This document shows positions 31,801-39,036 of a stretch of DNA of 64,000 bases, piece after piece. Every line of letters begins with the position of its first letter. Position 1 is the first letter of the stretch. The translations under genes and the position numbers were made by a program. The stretch lies in the NCBI RefSeq assembly GCF_000756775.1, contig NZ_CCSF01000001.1, forward strand, positions 2,418,001 through 2,482,000. Reading direction: 5' to 3'. Origin of the DNA: Pseudomonas saudiphocaensis. Its GTDB lineage: Bacteria; Pseudomonadota; Gammaproteobacteria; Pseudomonadales; Pseudomonadaceae. Below the pieces are notes generated by a model. That model searched no databases, was not told the origin of the DNA, and saw nothing but the letters and a program-made list of their open reading frames with translations.

Positions 31801-32112
31801 TCAGCTGCCGGCACTTGGTGCCTTATCCCTCGCAGGCACGCGCTCCCCGGCTTGCTTGCCGGTGTAGATGCACACCGCTGAGTTGTAACCGTTGTAGGCA
31901 ACCGCGTGATTGAAGTCGCAGAAGTAGGCCGGATGCTTGGTGGCAATGGTATCGCCTGCCTTGCAATGCTGACCGATGAACTCAACCAGCGAGTCATTGT
32001 TCTGGCCGAGACAGGCATTGCCGGTAAGGCTTACACCCTTGGATGAGGTAACGCCGCTGAAGGCTACCAGCGCGCCTACCGCGACGACGGCTACCAGAAT
32101 TGCTTTTTGCAT
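31801..32112 (-). CDS. Exported four-cysteine protein, unknown
   Basis: 103 residues from the ATG at 32112. N-terminal signal peptide (MQKAILVAVVAVGALVAFSG). The mature part has four Cys (NACLGQ, QHCKAGDT, YFCDFN, AVCIYTG), which could form two disulfides in the periplasm, and a conserved-looking core HPAYFCDFNHAVAYNG. It resembles small uncharacterised exported proteins of Pseudomonas. It reads toward the 31393 gene. Confidence 0.6.
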   Translation of the reverse strand: MQKAILVAVVAVGALVAFSGVTSSKGVSLTGNACLGQNNDSLVEFIGQHCKAGDTIATKHPAYFCDFNHAVAYNGYNSAVCIYTGKQAGERVPARDKAPSAGS

Positions 32113-32777
32113 TGTGTGCTCCCACAACTGTTCCCTGCCAGGGGAAAGTCCCTGGCTGCGAACCATGGGATCACAGACTGGAGAGAACCCAAACCAGGTG
32201 CCGCAGCATCAAGCCTACCGATTCTTGGCACCCAGGTTTTCCAGCCAGCCCGACACGCAGCGCTGAGGGCACACCACACATAGCCCAGCGACAACCCTAT
32301 ATTTCACATCCTGAATGATCAGAAGGGTAAATTATTCACACAATAAATTATTTAAAACGAAATAATTCAGCATAATTTGGTGGTCGCCGCGACCAAAGGC
32401 CGCCACTCGCGAATGGCAATCAGGACCTGGAGGTTGGTTATGCACTGCCGTCATACTGCTGTTGCAGGTAATTGGGCTCAGAGGTGGGGAAAGCTGTAGA
32501 TACCCATTGCCATGGAGAGGTGCTGGCCTTGGCGAGTGCCCTGACGTTAAAGCGGGCAATACAGGCAGTAGGGATTTCGTGTAGTCATCACATACTTTCC
32601 GTGATGGCATCCTCACCCCATCAAGAATTTCACATTAATATTGGAAAGTAGTCCCAATGCTCACGAGGGAATTATTTTATAGGTAAGTGAGCACTTAGAC
32701 TGAAAATCAATGCTTAGACATATGACAGCCGCCAAACAATAACTAGCCATCCATAATCCCAGACTACCGAGAACCAC
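32113..32777. other. AT-rich intergenic region
   Basis: 665 bases without a supportable gene. An AT-rich stretch with partial dyad symmetry lies around 32320-32370 (AAATTATT / AATAATTT-like elements). It contains the promoter of the 31801 gene and of the zinc-ribbon gene at 32778. I see nothing else. Confidence 0.4.
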
Positions 32778-33137
32778 ATGCGCCACGCTACAGTAACTTG
32801 CCACAACTGCAAAATGGAAATGATACCCCGTACTCAATACCGATACGGACAGCCTTCAGGGAATCACTGCCCCTTTTGCCTTAGCCAAAACTGGCACGGC
32901 CTAAACCGAACGCGAACGCTTGGAGAACAAGCGTTCGCTTTACTAGGCCTAGGACTCGGAATTATCCTGAGCGTTCTAACTGGCCTACTACTCATGAAAC
33001 TTATAACAATGGCGGGCCTAAAAGCATTATTCCCCTGGCCACATTTCATCGCATTAGGGCTGGCAGTATGGGCAGGATACAAGTTTTATTTCTGGTTTAT
33101 TGATTACGAATTCAATCGACCAAAGAACCAAAACTGA
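32778..33137 (+). CDS. Zinc-ribbon membrane protein, unknown
   Basis: 119 residues. The N-terminus has a zinc-ribbon-like CxxC pair: CHNC (residues 8-11) and CPFC (31-34). Two membrane helices follow (about 52-74 and 87-106). Codon use is AT-richer than in the surrounding Pseudomonas genes, suggesting transfer. No specific family recognised. Confidence 0.6.
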   Translation: MRHATVTCHNCKMEMIPRTQYRYGQPSGNHCPFCLSQNWHGLNRTRTLGEQAFALLGLGLGIILSVLTGLLLMKLITMAGLKALFPWPHFIALGLAVWAGYKFYFWFIDYEFNRPKNQN

Positions 33138-33172
33138 ACCGCCCCGCAGTTCCGGAGGCTCTTGAGTGCGAG

Positions 33173-33362
33173 TCACGTCGCCTGGGCAGACTCGGCAAGA
33201 CGTCGATAGTAGATCGCATCGGCTTCCGCCGGCGGTATGTTCCCGATGGGCTCCAGCAACCGTCGGTGGTTGAACCGGCCCGCCCACTCCAGCGTTACCA
33301 GATCCACTGCCTCGCGGCTTTGCCATGACCGCCGGTGGATCACCTCGGCTTTGTACAGCCGA
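33173..33362 (-). pseudogene. IS3-family transposase (OrfB) C-terminal remnant
   Basis: Read on the minus strand the frame gives LYKAEVIHRRSWQSREAVD, FNHRRLLEPIGNIPPAEAD and AIYYRRLAESAQAT with a stop at 33173-33175. This is the typical integrase-core end of IS3-group transposases (RRLLEPIGxxPPAEAE). Only about 60 codons remain, the 5' part is absent and I see no inverted repeats. Confidence 0.75.
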
Positions 33363-33422
33363 GGCCGGGGCCGTCAAAACACAACACCCCCAGAAAGCCC
33401 CGCAAACGGCCCAGGGAGCACG

Positions 33423-33464
33423 GAAAGCTTAAACCGCCACCCAGCAAGGGCGGTTTAAGCTTTC
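33423..33464. repeat. 16-bp perfect hairpin
   Basis: GAAAGCTTAAACCGCC and its exact complement flank a 10-nt loop (ACCCAGCAAG). No T-tract follows on either strand, so an ordinary rho-independent terminator is unlikely. It lies between the IS3 remnant and the 127-bp repeats. The region to 33690 has no supportable gene. Confidence 0.7.
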
Positions 33465-33690
33465 GTCGCACCCAGAGCCTCCAGCGAGCTCAGCGTCCCG
33501 GTATACTGCCAATCTCACGCTCACCCCTACGCCAGCCCCAAAGCCTCACCCTCGACCTGCGGAAGCGCTCTCATCCGCTACGCGACACAGACTCCCGCCT
33601 CAACCCTCAAAATCTCATCTCGTAATATATCTATAAGGAATCAACCCCCTTTTTTTTGAGTTCTTTAGAACTTCTAACCTTCCGCGCAGT

Positions 33691-34071
33691 GAGGGTGGAA
33701 AGTCGCTGGAACCCGCATGGCTGCTGGGTTTGCGCTGTTTCCACCTTCCGCGAAGTGGCAAGAATTTCCACCTAACCCGCTTTCTCTTTCCACCGAACTC
33801 TTTCCACGGTGGAAATTGAGGGTGGAAAGTCGCTGGAACCCGCATGGCTGCTGGGTTTGCGCTGTTTCCACCTTCCGCGAAGTGGCAAGAATTTCCACCT
33901 AACCCAGCTTCTCTTTCCACCGAACTCTTTCCACGGTGGAAATTGAGGGTGGAAAGTCGCTGGAACCCGCATGGTTGCTGGGTTTGAGGTGTTTCCACCT
34001 TCCGCGAAGTGGCAAGAATTTCCACCTAACCCAGTTTCTCTTTCCACCGAACTCTTTCCACCGTGGAAAGT
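33691..34071. repeat. Three tandem 127-bp repeats rich in TTTCCACC/GGTGGAAA
   Basis: Units 33691-33817, 33818-33944 and 33945-34071 are nearly identical, with a few substitutions mostly in unit 3. A relic of an earlier unit (TTCCGCGCAGT) precedes the first. Each unit holds GGTGGAAA once, TTTCCACC three times in direct orientation and the palindrome TTTCCACGGTGGAAA, plus a hairpin around AACCCGCA/TGCTGGGTT. The frames that run through them shift because 127 is not a multiple of three, so the array is not coding. Confidence 0.92.
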
Positions 34072-34188
34072 GCTTCAGCAGGCCAGTCGCTGCTGGCTTT
34101 TCGGCTTTACGTGAAGGCGGAAACTAACCGCCACTTTCATTGACGCGTTTCTTGACCGGAGGTGTATTTGTCTGCTCATGCGCTTGGG

Positions 34189-34284
34189 ATTTTTTCGGGT
34201 CATGAGACGCTGCCGGCACCTACCCTCAAGGAGCCCCGCATGACGCAACTTTTTTCTAAACCTACCAGAATCTGGTCAGATTAA
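34189..34284 (+). pseudogene. Duplicated leader with truncated 14-codon ORF
   Basis: The segment GGCACCTACCCTCAAGGAGCC before the ATG at 34240 closely matches the leader of the gene at 30385 (GGCACCTACATTCAAGGAGCC), with weaker similarity further upstream. The frame MTQLFSKPTRIWSD then stops. It looks like a second copy of the leader whose gene has been lost. No other gene is seen in 34072-34341. Confidence 0.5.
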
Positions 34285-34341
34285 GGCCTCATAACCAGAA
34301 AAGGTTGCTATCTAATGGGCGTCGGCTAAATCACCGGGAAA

Positions 34342-34575
34342 ATGAAAATGTCGACACTTAACCCCCCACATCTTCAGCCAGAGCTCATTACTCATGAGGC
34401 CCTGCAGCACCTAACTGGATACGAGCGGCGCGCTGATATCGAGCGTTCGCTGCGATCGCAGGGGATCGTGTACTTCTATGGCCGCTACGGCATCTGGACG
34501 ACTATCACGCTGATCAACCGCGCTGGCGGTGTCGGAGGCGGTGACTCCGAATGCTATAGCCCGGAGATCATTTGA
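34342..34575 (+). CDS. DUF4224-family protein (integrase-associated)
   Basis: 77 residues (an internal ATG at 34348 is an alternative start). LITHEALQHLTGYERRADIERSLRSQG and the later FYGRYGIWTT match the DUF4224 domain, found in small proteins encoded beside phage and island integrases. The stop overlaps the integrase start (TGATG), indicating translational coupling. It may serve as an excisionase-like or regulatory partner; that role is inferred from context. Confidence 0.75.
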   Translation: MKMSTLNPPHLQPELITHEALQHLTGYERRADIERSLRSQGIVYFYGRYGIWTTITLINRAGGVGGGDSECYSPEII

Positions 34576-35726
34576 TGGCCCGTGGACGGAAGCGGAAGCC
34601 GAATCCGCATATACCAGCACATATCGATCAAAGCGCCCTGCCGCGAGGAATCTATTTTGACTCCCGTGGCTCTGGAGTTTGGTACACGATTTACCAAGAT
34701 GAGGGCGGTAAGCCACACCGCAAAAATCTGGCGGGCTCGAATATAACGTTGTCTGAGTTGCACCGCCTCATGGAGGATCGTTCATGTGTCGATCGAAACA
34801 GCCTGGCCTATCTGTCCGAGCAATACCACAACAGTAAAAAATTCGGCGGCTTGGCACAGAAAACCCAAGAAAGTTACTGCTACGCGCGCGATGTTGTTCT
34901 CAACCTCCCCACAAAGAGCGGCGATTCACTGGGCAAGCTCTCGGTACGAAAGTTTACGCCCGCTCTAGTTCAACGCATTATCGACAGGATTGCCGAAGAC
35001 GGAGCACCCTCTAAAGCCGCGCACGCGCTGCGATATCTACGCCTCCTCATGCAGTGGGGGCGTAATCGCGGTTACGTGGACACGAACCCCGCACAAGGGA
35101 TTGAGGCACCCAAGGAGCGCAAGCAGCGCCGCCTCCCAAACCCGACCGTGATGGGGGAACTAACTCAGTTTGCTCGGCAGCAGGGTGCGTTAACACGCGG
35201 CATGAAAGGGGCCTGTGCACCTTATCTCTGGTATGTCATGGAGATCAGCTATCTCTGCCGCCTGCGTGGCATTGAAACGGTCACACTCACAGATGCTCAC
35301 GAGCTACCCGAGGGCGTACGTACCAATCGCCGCAAGGGCAGCCGCGACAACATCGTACGCTGGACGCCGCGCTTGCGCGCAGCCTGGGAAGCAGCCAAGC
35401 AAACACGTGCGGACATTTGGGAAAAGAAGAAAATGCCGATACCGCTCCTGCCCGAGCAGCGCCGGATAATTGTGGCAGCGCACGGCGGAGCATTACAAAA
35501 ATCGAGCCTGGACACCGCCTGGCAACGGCTGATGACCCTGGCCATGGAGAAAAAAATCCTGCTCCCGCATGAGCGCTTTGGTCTTCATGACTGTAAACGC
35601 CGGGGCATTACCGATACGGCAGGCAACAGGGCAGACAAGCAAGACGCCAGCGGCCATCGTGATGCGTCGATGCTAGATGTATACGATTTCAGCCTGCCCG
35701 TTGTGAACACCCCAGAGCAGCAATGA
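34575..35726 (+). CDS. int: Phage-type tyrosine integrase of the genomic island
   Basis: 383 residues from the ATG at 34575. The N-terminal part (GIYFDSRGSGVWYTIYQD) is an arm-binding-type domain, followed by a SAM-like core domain (about 75-170). In the catalytic domain the first Arg lies in SYLCRLRGIETVTL, the His-x-x-Arg-like box in FGLHDCKRRGITDTAG, the second His in ASGHRDASM and the nucleophile Tyr in DVYDFSLP. This is a somewhat divergent set typical of prophage integrases. It lies 172 bp from a tRNA-Thr 3' fragment, its likely att site. Confidence 0.92.
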   Translation: MARGRKRKPNPHIPAHIDQSALPRGIYFDSRGSGVWYTIYQDEGGKPHRKNLAGSNITLSELHRLMEDRSCVDRNSLAYLSEQYHNSKKFGGLAQKTQESYCYARDVVLNLPTKSGDSLGKLSVRKFTPALVQRIIDRIAEDGAPSKAAHALRYLRLLMQWGRNRGYVDTNPAQGIEAPKERKQRRLPNPTVMGELTQFARQQGALTRGMKGACAPYLWYVMEISYLCRLRGIETVTLTDAHELPEGVRTNRRKGSRDNIVRWTPRLRAAWEAAKQTRADIWEKKKMPIPLLPEQRRIIVAAHGGALQKSSLDTAWQRLMTLAMEKKILLPHERFGLHDCKRRGITDTAGNRADKQDASGHRDASMLDVYDFSLPVVNTPEQQ

Positions 35727-35898
35727 AAGAGAGGCGGCTATAAAAGCCCCGCTGTGAACAGTGAGCACCTCGCTGCATCCGCTTCATATTTGTAGCGTAA
35801 AATTGGCAAAATGGCCTAGGAAATTCGGGCTTTCCGCCCATTGCAGAGCGTAATGAATAAACACCTAAGTTATTGATTTATCAATAAAGGGCATCTTT

Positions 35899-35943
35899 CT
35901 TGTAATCAGTAGGTCCCGAGTTCGACTCTTGGTGCCGGCACCA
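35899..35943 (+). other. tRNA-Thr(TGT) 3' fragment: island attR site
   Basis: 45 nt that equal positions 32-76 of a tRNA-Thr(TGT): anticodon loop CTTGTAA, the T arm GGTCCCGAGTTCGACTC and the acceptor end TGCCGGCACCA. The 5' half is absent: bases before 35899 do not form the D arm or acceptor strand. A 3' tRNA fragment beside an integrase is the normal structure of an island's right attachment site; the complete tRNA should stand at the far left end. Confidence 0.88.
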
Positions 35944-35950
35944 TATACAG

Positions 35951-35978
35951 AAAGGCCCGCAGCGATGCGGGCCTTTTT
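35951..35978 (+). terminator. tRNA-Thr operon terminator
   Basis: AAAGGCCCGC, 6-nt loop, GCGGGCCTTT and further T residues, immediately after the tRNA 3' end. It probably belonged to the original chromosomal tRNA gene. Confidence 0.88.
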
Positions 35979-36149
35979 GCATTTCAGGGTGGACGTACGC
36001 CTCCGTCTTTTCCCAGTGATTCCACTGCACTCCTTGCTGACCATCTGATTACCATCGGCGGCTTCGTCTGGCATGATCACCCCACTGTCAATCCAAATCC
36101 CGGTCCCCGGGGGGACGATCTCAAGGGGTGGATCATGGCAAGCTGAGCC

Positions 36150-36330
36150 GCGAGATCCAGCAAGGTCGCCTCGACCAAAACCCGCATCGATCACCTAAAC
36201 CAAAGCATCTTGACCAAGGCCGTCCGAGGCGAACTGGTCCCCCAAGCCCCCAACGATGAACCCGCCGCGTCCTGCTGGGACGCATCAAAGCCCAACGCGC
36301 CGCCGCACCGCGTGGATGTGCTTCGCGACA
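36150..36330 (+). pseudogene. HsdS (type I restriction specificity subunit) C-terminal remnant
   Basis: Reads KTRIDHLNQSILTKAVRGELVPQ and APNDEPA, the conserved C-terminal end of HsdS. After EPAA the frame shifts: the continuing frame gives SCWDASKPN, whereas the +1 frame gives VLLGRIKAQRAAAPR, the expected family ending. So the remnant has both lost its 5' part and gained an indel near 36275. No hsdM or hsdR is visible. It lies just outside the island's attR, perhaps from an older insertion at the same tRNA. Confidence 0.7.
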
Positions 36331-36403
36331 TCCACCCTACGCCCAGCCCACCCACGAACCCAATGGCAAGCCGTAGGGTGGAAGACTGCGAAGCATCTTC
36401 CAG
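36313..36403. repeat. REP doublet (inverted pair)
   Basis: First hairpin GTGGATGT/ACATCCAC (36313-36337) followed by CCCTACG; second hairpin TGGAAGA/TCTTCCA (36379-36402) preceded by CGTAGGG. The two are in inverted orientation about 30 bp apart, the REPIN layout common in Pseudomonas. The rest of 36404-36543 holds no gene. Confidence 0.75.
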
Positions 36404-36543
36404 GCGTCGGTGTCGGGCCATACGAACTGTGCCGGACAAACGCAGCGCCCTATATCCTCGCCCCTTAGCTCAGCGCTAAAATCCGCTCCCTTTCGCTTCA
36501 AAACTGGCAATACGCCATCAATACTCGGCTTTGAGACGTCCTC

Positions 36544-37446
36544 ATGATAAATGTTGAGCATATGGCCCCGATCCTTGAGGCCCTGCCGGACCCTGTCTTT
36601 ATTCTGTCGCGCAGTGGGAAATACGTTGCGGTGTTTGGTGGCCGTGACAAGCGTTATTACCACGACGGCACGGGCCTTATCGGCCAGTACATTTCAGCGC
36701 TGATCAAGCCCGAAAAGGCGAACTGGTTTCTCGAGCAGATAGACCGAGCGCTGGCCTCGCGAAATCTGCTGGTCGAAGAGTACGAGCTGAGCAATCACGA
36801 TGTGAAAGGCCTGTCCGATCACGGCCCCAAGGAGCCGATCTGGTTTGAAGGACGCATTCAGGCCCTGGATTTTATGGTGGATGGCGAAGAGGTGGTGCTC
36901 TGGGTCGCGAGCAATATTTCCGAGCGTCACAACCTTGAGGTCCAGCTGAGGGAGCTGAGCGACACCGATCAGCTCACCGGCCTGTTCAACCGGCGCAAGC
37001 TGGAGCATGACCTGACGCTTCATTACGAATCTTTCACGCGTTACGGCGTGCCGACTTCGATTTTGATATTCGACCTGGACAACCTCAAGAAAATCAACGA
37101 CACCAAGGGCCATCACGCCGGCGACGAAATGATTCTGGCGGTGGCCGACACCTGCCGCTCTACATTGCGCAAAACCGATACCGCCTGCCGTTTTGGCGGT
37201 GATGAATTTGTGCTGGCCCTGCCCAACACGGAGCGTGAACAGGCCCTGCAGTTCGCCAGGCGTTTGCATGAGCAGCTACGAGAAGAGCTAAGCCGGTTTT
37301 CCGTGGAGAGCACGCTCGCCACAGCGAGCATCGGTATTGCGACCATGCATCTCGAAGACCACTCTTATGAAGACACGCTCAAGCGGGCCGATCGAGCCCT
37401 GTACAAAGCCAAGGGCATGGGCAAGAACCGAATCGTTTTTGCCTGA
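36544..37446 (+). CDS. PAS-GGDEF diguanylate cyclase
   Basis: 300 residues. PAS-like sensor domain at about 8-125 (ILEALPDPVFILSRSGKYVAVFGG) followed by a GGDEF domain (about 137-300). The active site reads FGGDEF (R-F-G-G-D-E-F), so c-di-GMP synthesis is expected. DxLTGLxNRR is present as DQLTGLFNRR. No inhibitory RxxD motif stands five residues upstream of GGDEF. It is soluble, with no membrane helix. Downstream polysaccharide genes fit a c-di-GMP-controlled surface phenotype, but a link is inferred. Confidence 0.92.
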   Translation: MINVEHMAPILEALPDPVFILSRSGKYVAVFGGRDKRYYHDGTGLIGQYISALIKPEKANWFLEQIDRALASRNLLVEEYELSNHDVKGLSDHGPKEPIWFEGRIQALDFMVDGEEVVLWVASNISERHNLEVQLRELSDTDQLTGLFNRRKLEHDLTLHYESFTRYGVPTSILIFDLDNLKKINDTKGHHAGDEMILAVADTCRSTLRKTDTACRFGGDEFVLALPNTEREQALQFARRLHEQLREELSRFSVESTLATASIGIATMHLEDHSYEDTLKRADRALYKAKGMGKNRIVFA

Positions 37447-37707
37447 CTACTGCCCGCGCGGCAAAGGCGCTGACCTCTGGTTTCAGATGAAACAGCGATG
37501 CCGTTGATTCGATTGCGCGCCACCCAATTCATCAACGCACCTTCATCTGCCGCAAAGCCTCCGCAGCCATGACCTGAAGCGATTCAGTCCTGCGACATTG
37601 CGTCCCTGCGTTCCGACAGCTCTCCGGAACATGCCGTGCTAAACGGGGTCAGCTGTGCGTCGCCGCCTTTTAGTGCGGAGCCAGTCGCAAGGAGCCGGGC
37701 AACCCGG

Positions 37708-39036
37708 ATGTCTGCAGTACGCACTCTCTTCAACAAGATCAGGCATTACCTGTTCAACGCTTCGTGGATGATGGCGGAGCGTTTGCTGCACATCGGCGTG
37801 GGCTTCGTCATGGCGGTGCTGCTGGCACGCTATCTGGGGCCGGAGCAGTTCGGTGTGCTGTCCTATGCGATTGCGATGACGGCAATCTTCGCCTCTGCCG
37901 GGCACATGGGTTTGGCCGGGCTGGTGGTGCGCGAGGTGGTGCGCAAGCCGGAGATCATCCCCGAAACCTTGGGCACCACCTTTGTCCTGAAGCTCTCCGG
38001 CATGGTCGTAGGCTTCGCCCTGGTTCTCCTCTATGCGCTGCTGTTCGAGGAGATCGGCGGCACCGAGTTCTGGATGTTGCTGATCGTCGCCTCGGCGATT
38101 TTCTTCCAGACTTTCGACGTGGTGGAGTACTGGTTCCAGTCGCAGGTTCAGGCCCGCTATCCGGCCATTGCCAAGTCCAGCGCGGTGCTGCTGGCGGCGG
38201 CCATCAAGCTGCTGCTGATTTTTTCCGGCGCTGGGCTGATGGCCTTCGCCTTTGCCCACACCGTGCAATTCATGATCGCCGCGCTGCTGTTGACGCTGCT
38301 GTACAAAGGCACCACGCGACTCTCGCTTACCGACTGGACGGCCAGTTTCGCCAAGGCCAAGGAACTGCTTAGCCAGGGCTGGATCATTTACCTGGGTTCG
38401 ATCTTTGCGGTGATCTACATGAAGATCGACCAGGTTATGCTCAAGTGGATGATCGGCGCCGAGGCGGTGGGGGTTTACGCTGTCGCTGCGCAGCTGTCCG
38501 AAGCCTGGTATTTCCTTCCCACCGCCATCGTTGCGTCGTTCTTTCCCCGCCTGATCAAGCTCCACGCTAGCGCACCCGAGCGCTTCAAGCTGCGCATGCA
38601 GCAGTTGTTCGACATGTTGTGCATCTTCGCCATTGCCGTCGCCCTTATGGTCACGCTGGTGGCCGAGCCGCTGATTTCACTGCTATTCGGCGCCGAATAT
38701 CTGCAATCCGCTTCGATCCTGGTTATTCATGTTTGGGGCGGTGTGTTCATCTTTATGCGGGCGCTGTTCAGCCGCTGGATTCTGATCGAAGGTGCGCTGA
38801 TGTTTTCCCTGATTACCCAGGGGCTCGGCGCGCTGGCCAATATCGGGCTCAACCTGCTGCTGATCCCGCGCTACGGCGGCGAAGGCGCAGCGCTGGCCAC
38901 CGTCCTTTCCTACGCCATCGCCTCCTGGGTCGCGCTACTGGCGCACCCGAAGACGCGTCCGGTGTTCTACATGATGACCAAATCCTTCTTTAGTCCTTTG
39001 CGCTATGCCGTAAGCGCCGCAGGAGCCAACCGATGA
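37708..39036 (+). CDS. Wzx-like polysaccharide flippase
   Basis: 442 residues from the ATG at 37708. About 12-14 membrane helices; the N-terminus (NASWMMAERLLHIGVGFVMA then LLARYLGPEQFG) is the standard start of the MATE/Wzx-type oligosaccharide flippases, and IDQVMLKWMIGAEAVGVYAVAAQLSE is the conserved mid-protein block. It moves lipid-linked sugar repeats across the inner membrane. It overlaps the next gene by 4 bp, forming an operon with the nitroreductase-like and pyruvyl-transferase genes. The 261 bp upstream of it hold no gene. Confidence 0.9.
   Translation: MSAVRTLFNKIRHYLFNASWMMAERLLHIGVGFVMAVLLARYLGPEQFGVLSYAIAMTAIFASAGHMGLAGLVVREVVRKPEIIPETLGTTFVLKLSGMVVGFALVLLYALLFEEIGGTEFWMLLIVASAIFFQTFDVVEYWFQSQVQARYPAIAKSSAVLLAAAIKLLLIFSGAGLMAFAFAHTVQFMIAALLLTLLYKGTTRLSLTDWTASFAKAKELLSQGWIIYLGSIFAVIYMKIDQVMLKWMIGAEAVGVYAVAAQLSEAWYFLPTAIVASFFPRLIKLHASAPERFKLRMQQLFDMLCIFAIAVALMVTLVAEPLISLLFGAEYLQSASILVIHVWGGVFIFMRALFSRWILIEGALMFSLITQGLGALANIGLNLLLIPRYGGEGAALATVLSYAIASWVALLAHPKTRPVFYMMTKSFFSPLRYAVSAAGANR

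Noticed and set aside
33615-34047. Minus- and plus-strand frames of 60-136 codons running through the repeat array
   Set aside because: The repeat unit is 127 bp, not a multiple of three, so the same repeat is read in different frames; no ribosome-binding site; best explained as a non-coding repeat.
33691-34071. CRISPR-like array
   Set aside because: Units are contiguous 127-bp repeats with no unique spacers and no cas genes nearby.
35899-35943. Functional tRNA gene
   Set aside because: Only the 3' 45 nt are present; no 5' acceptor strand, D arm or 5' anticodon stem upstream.
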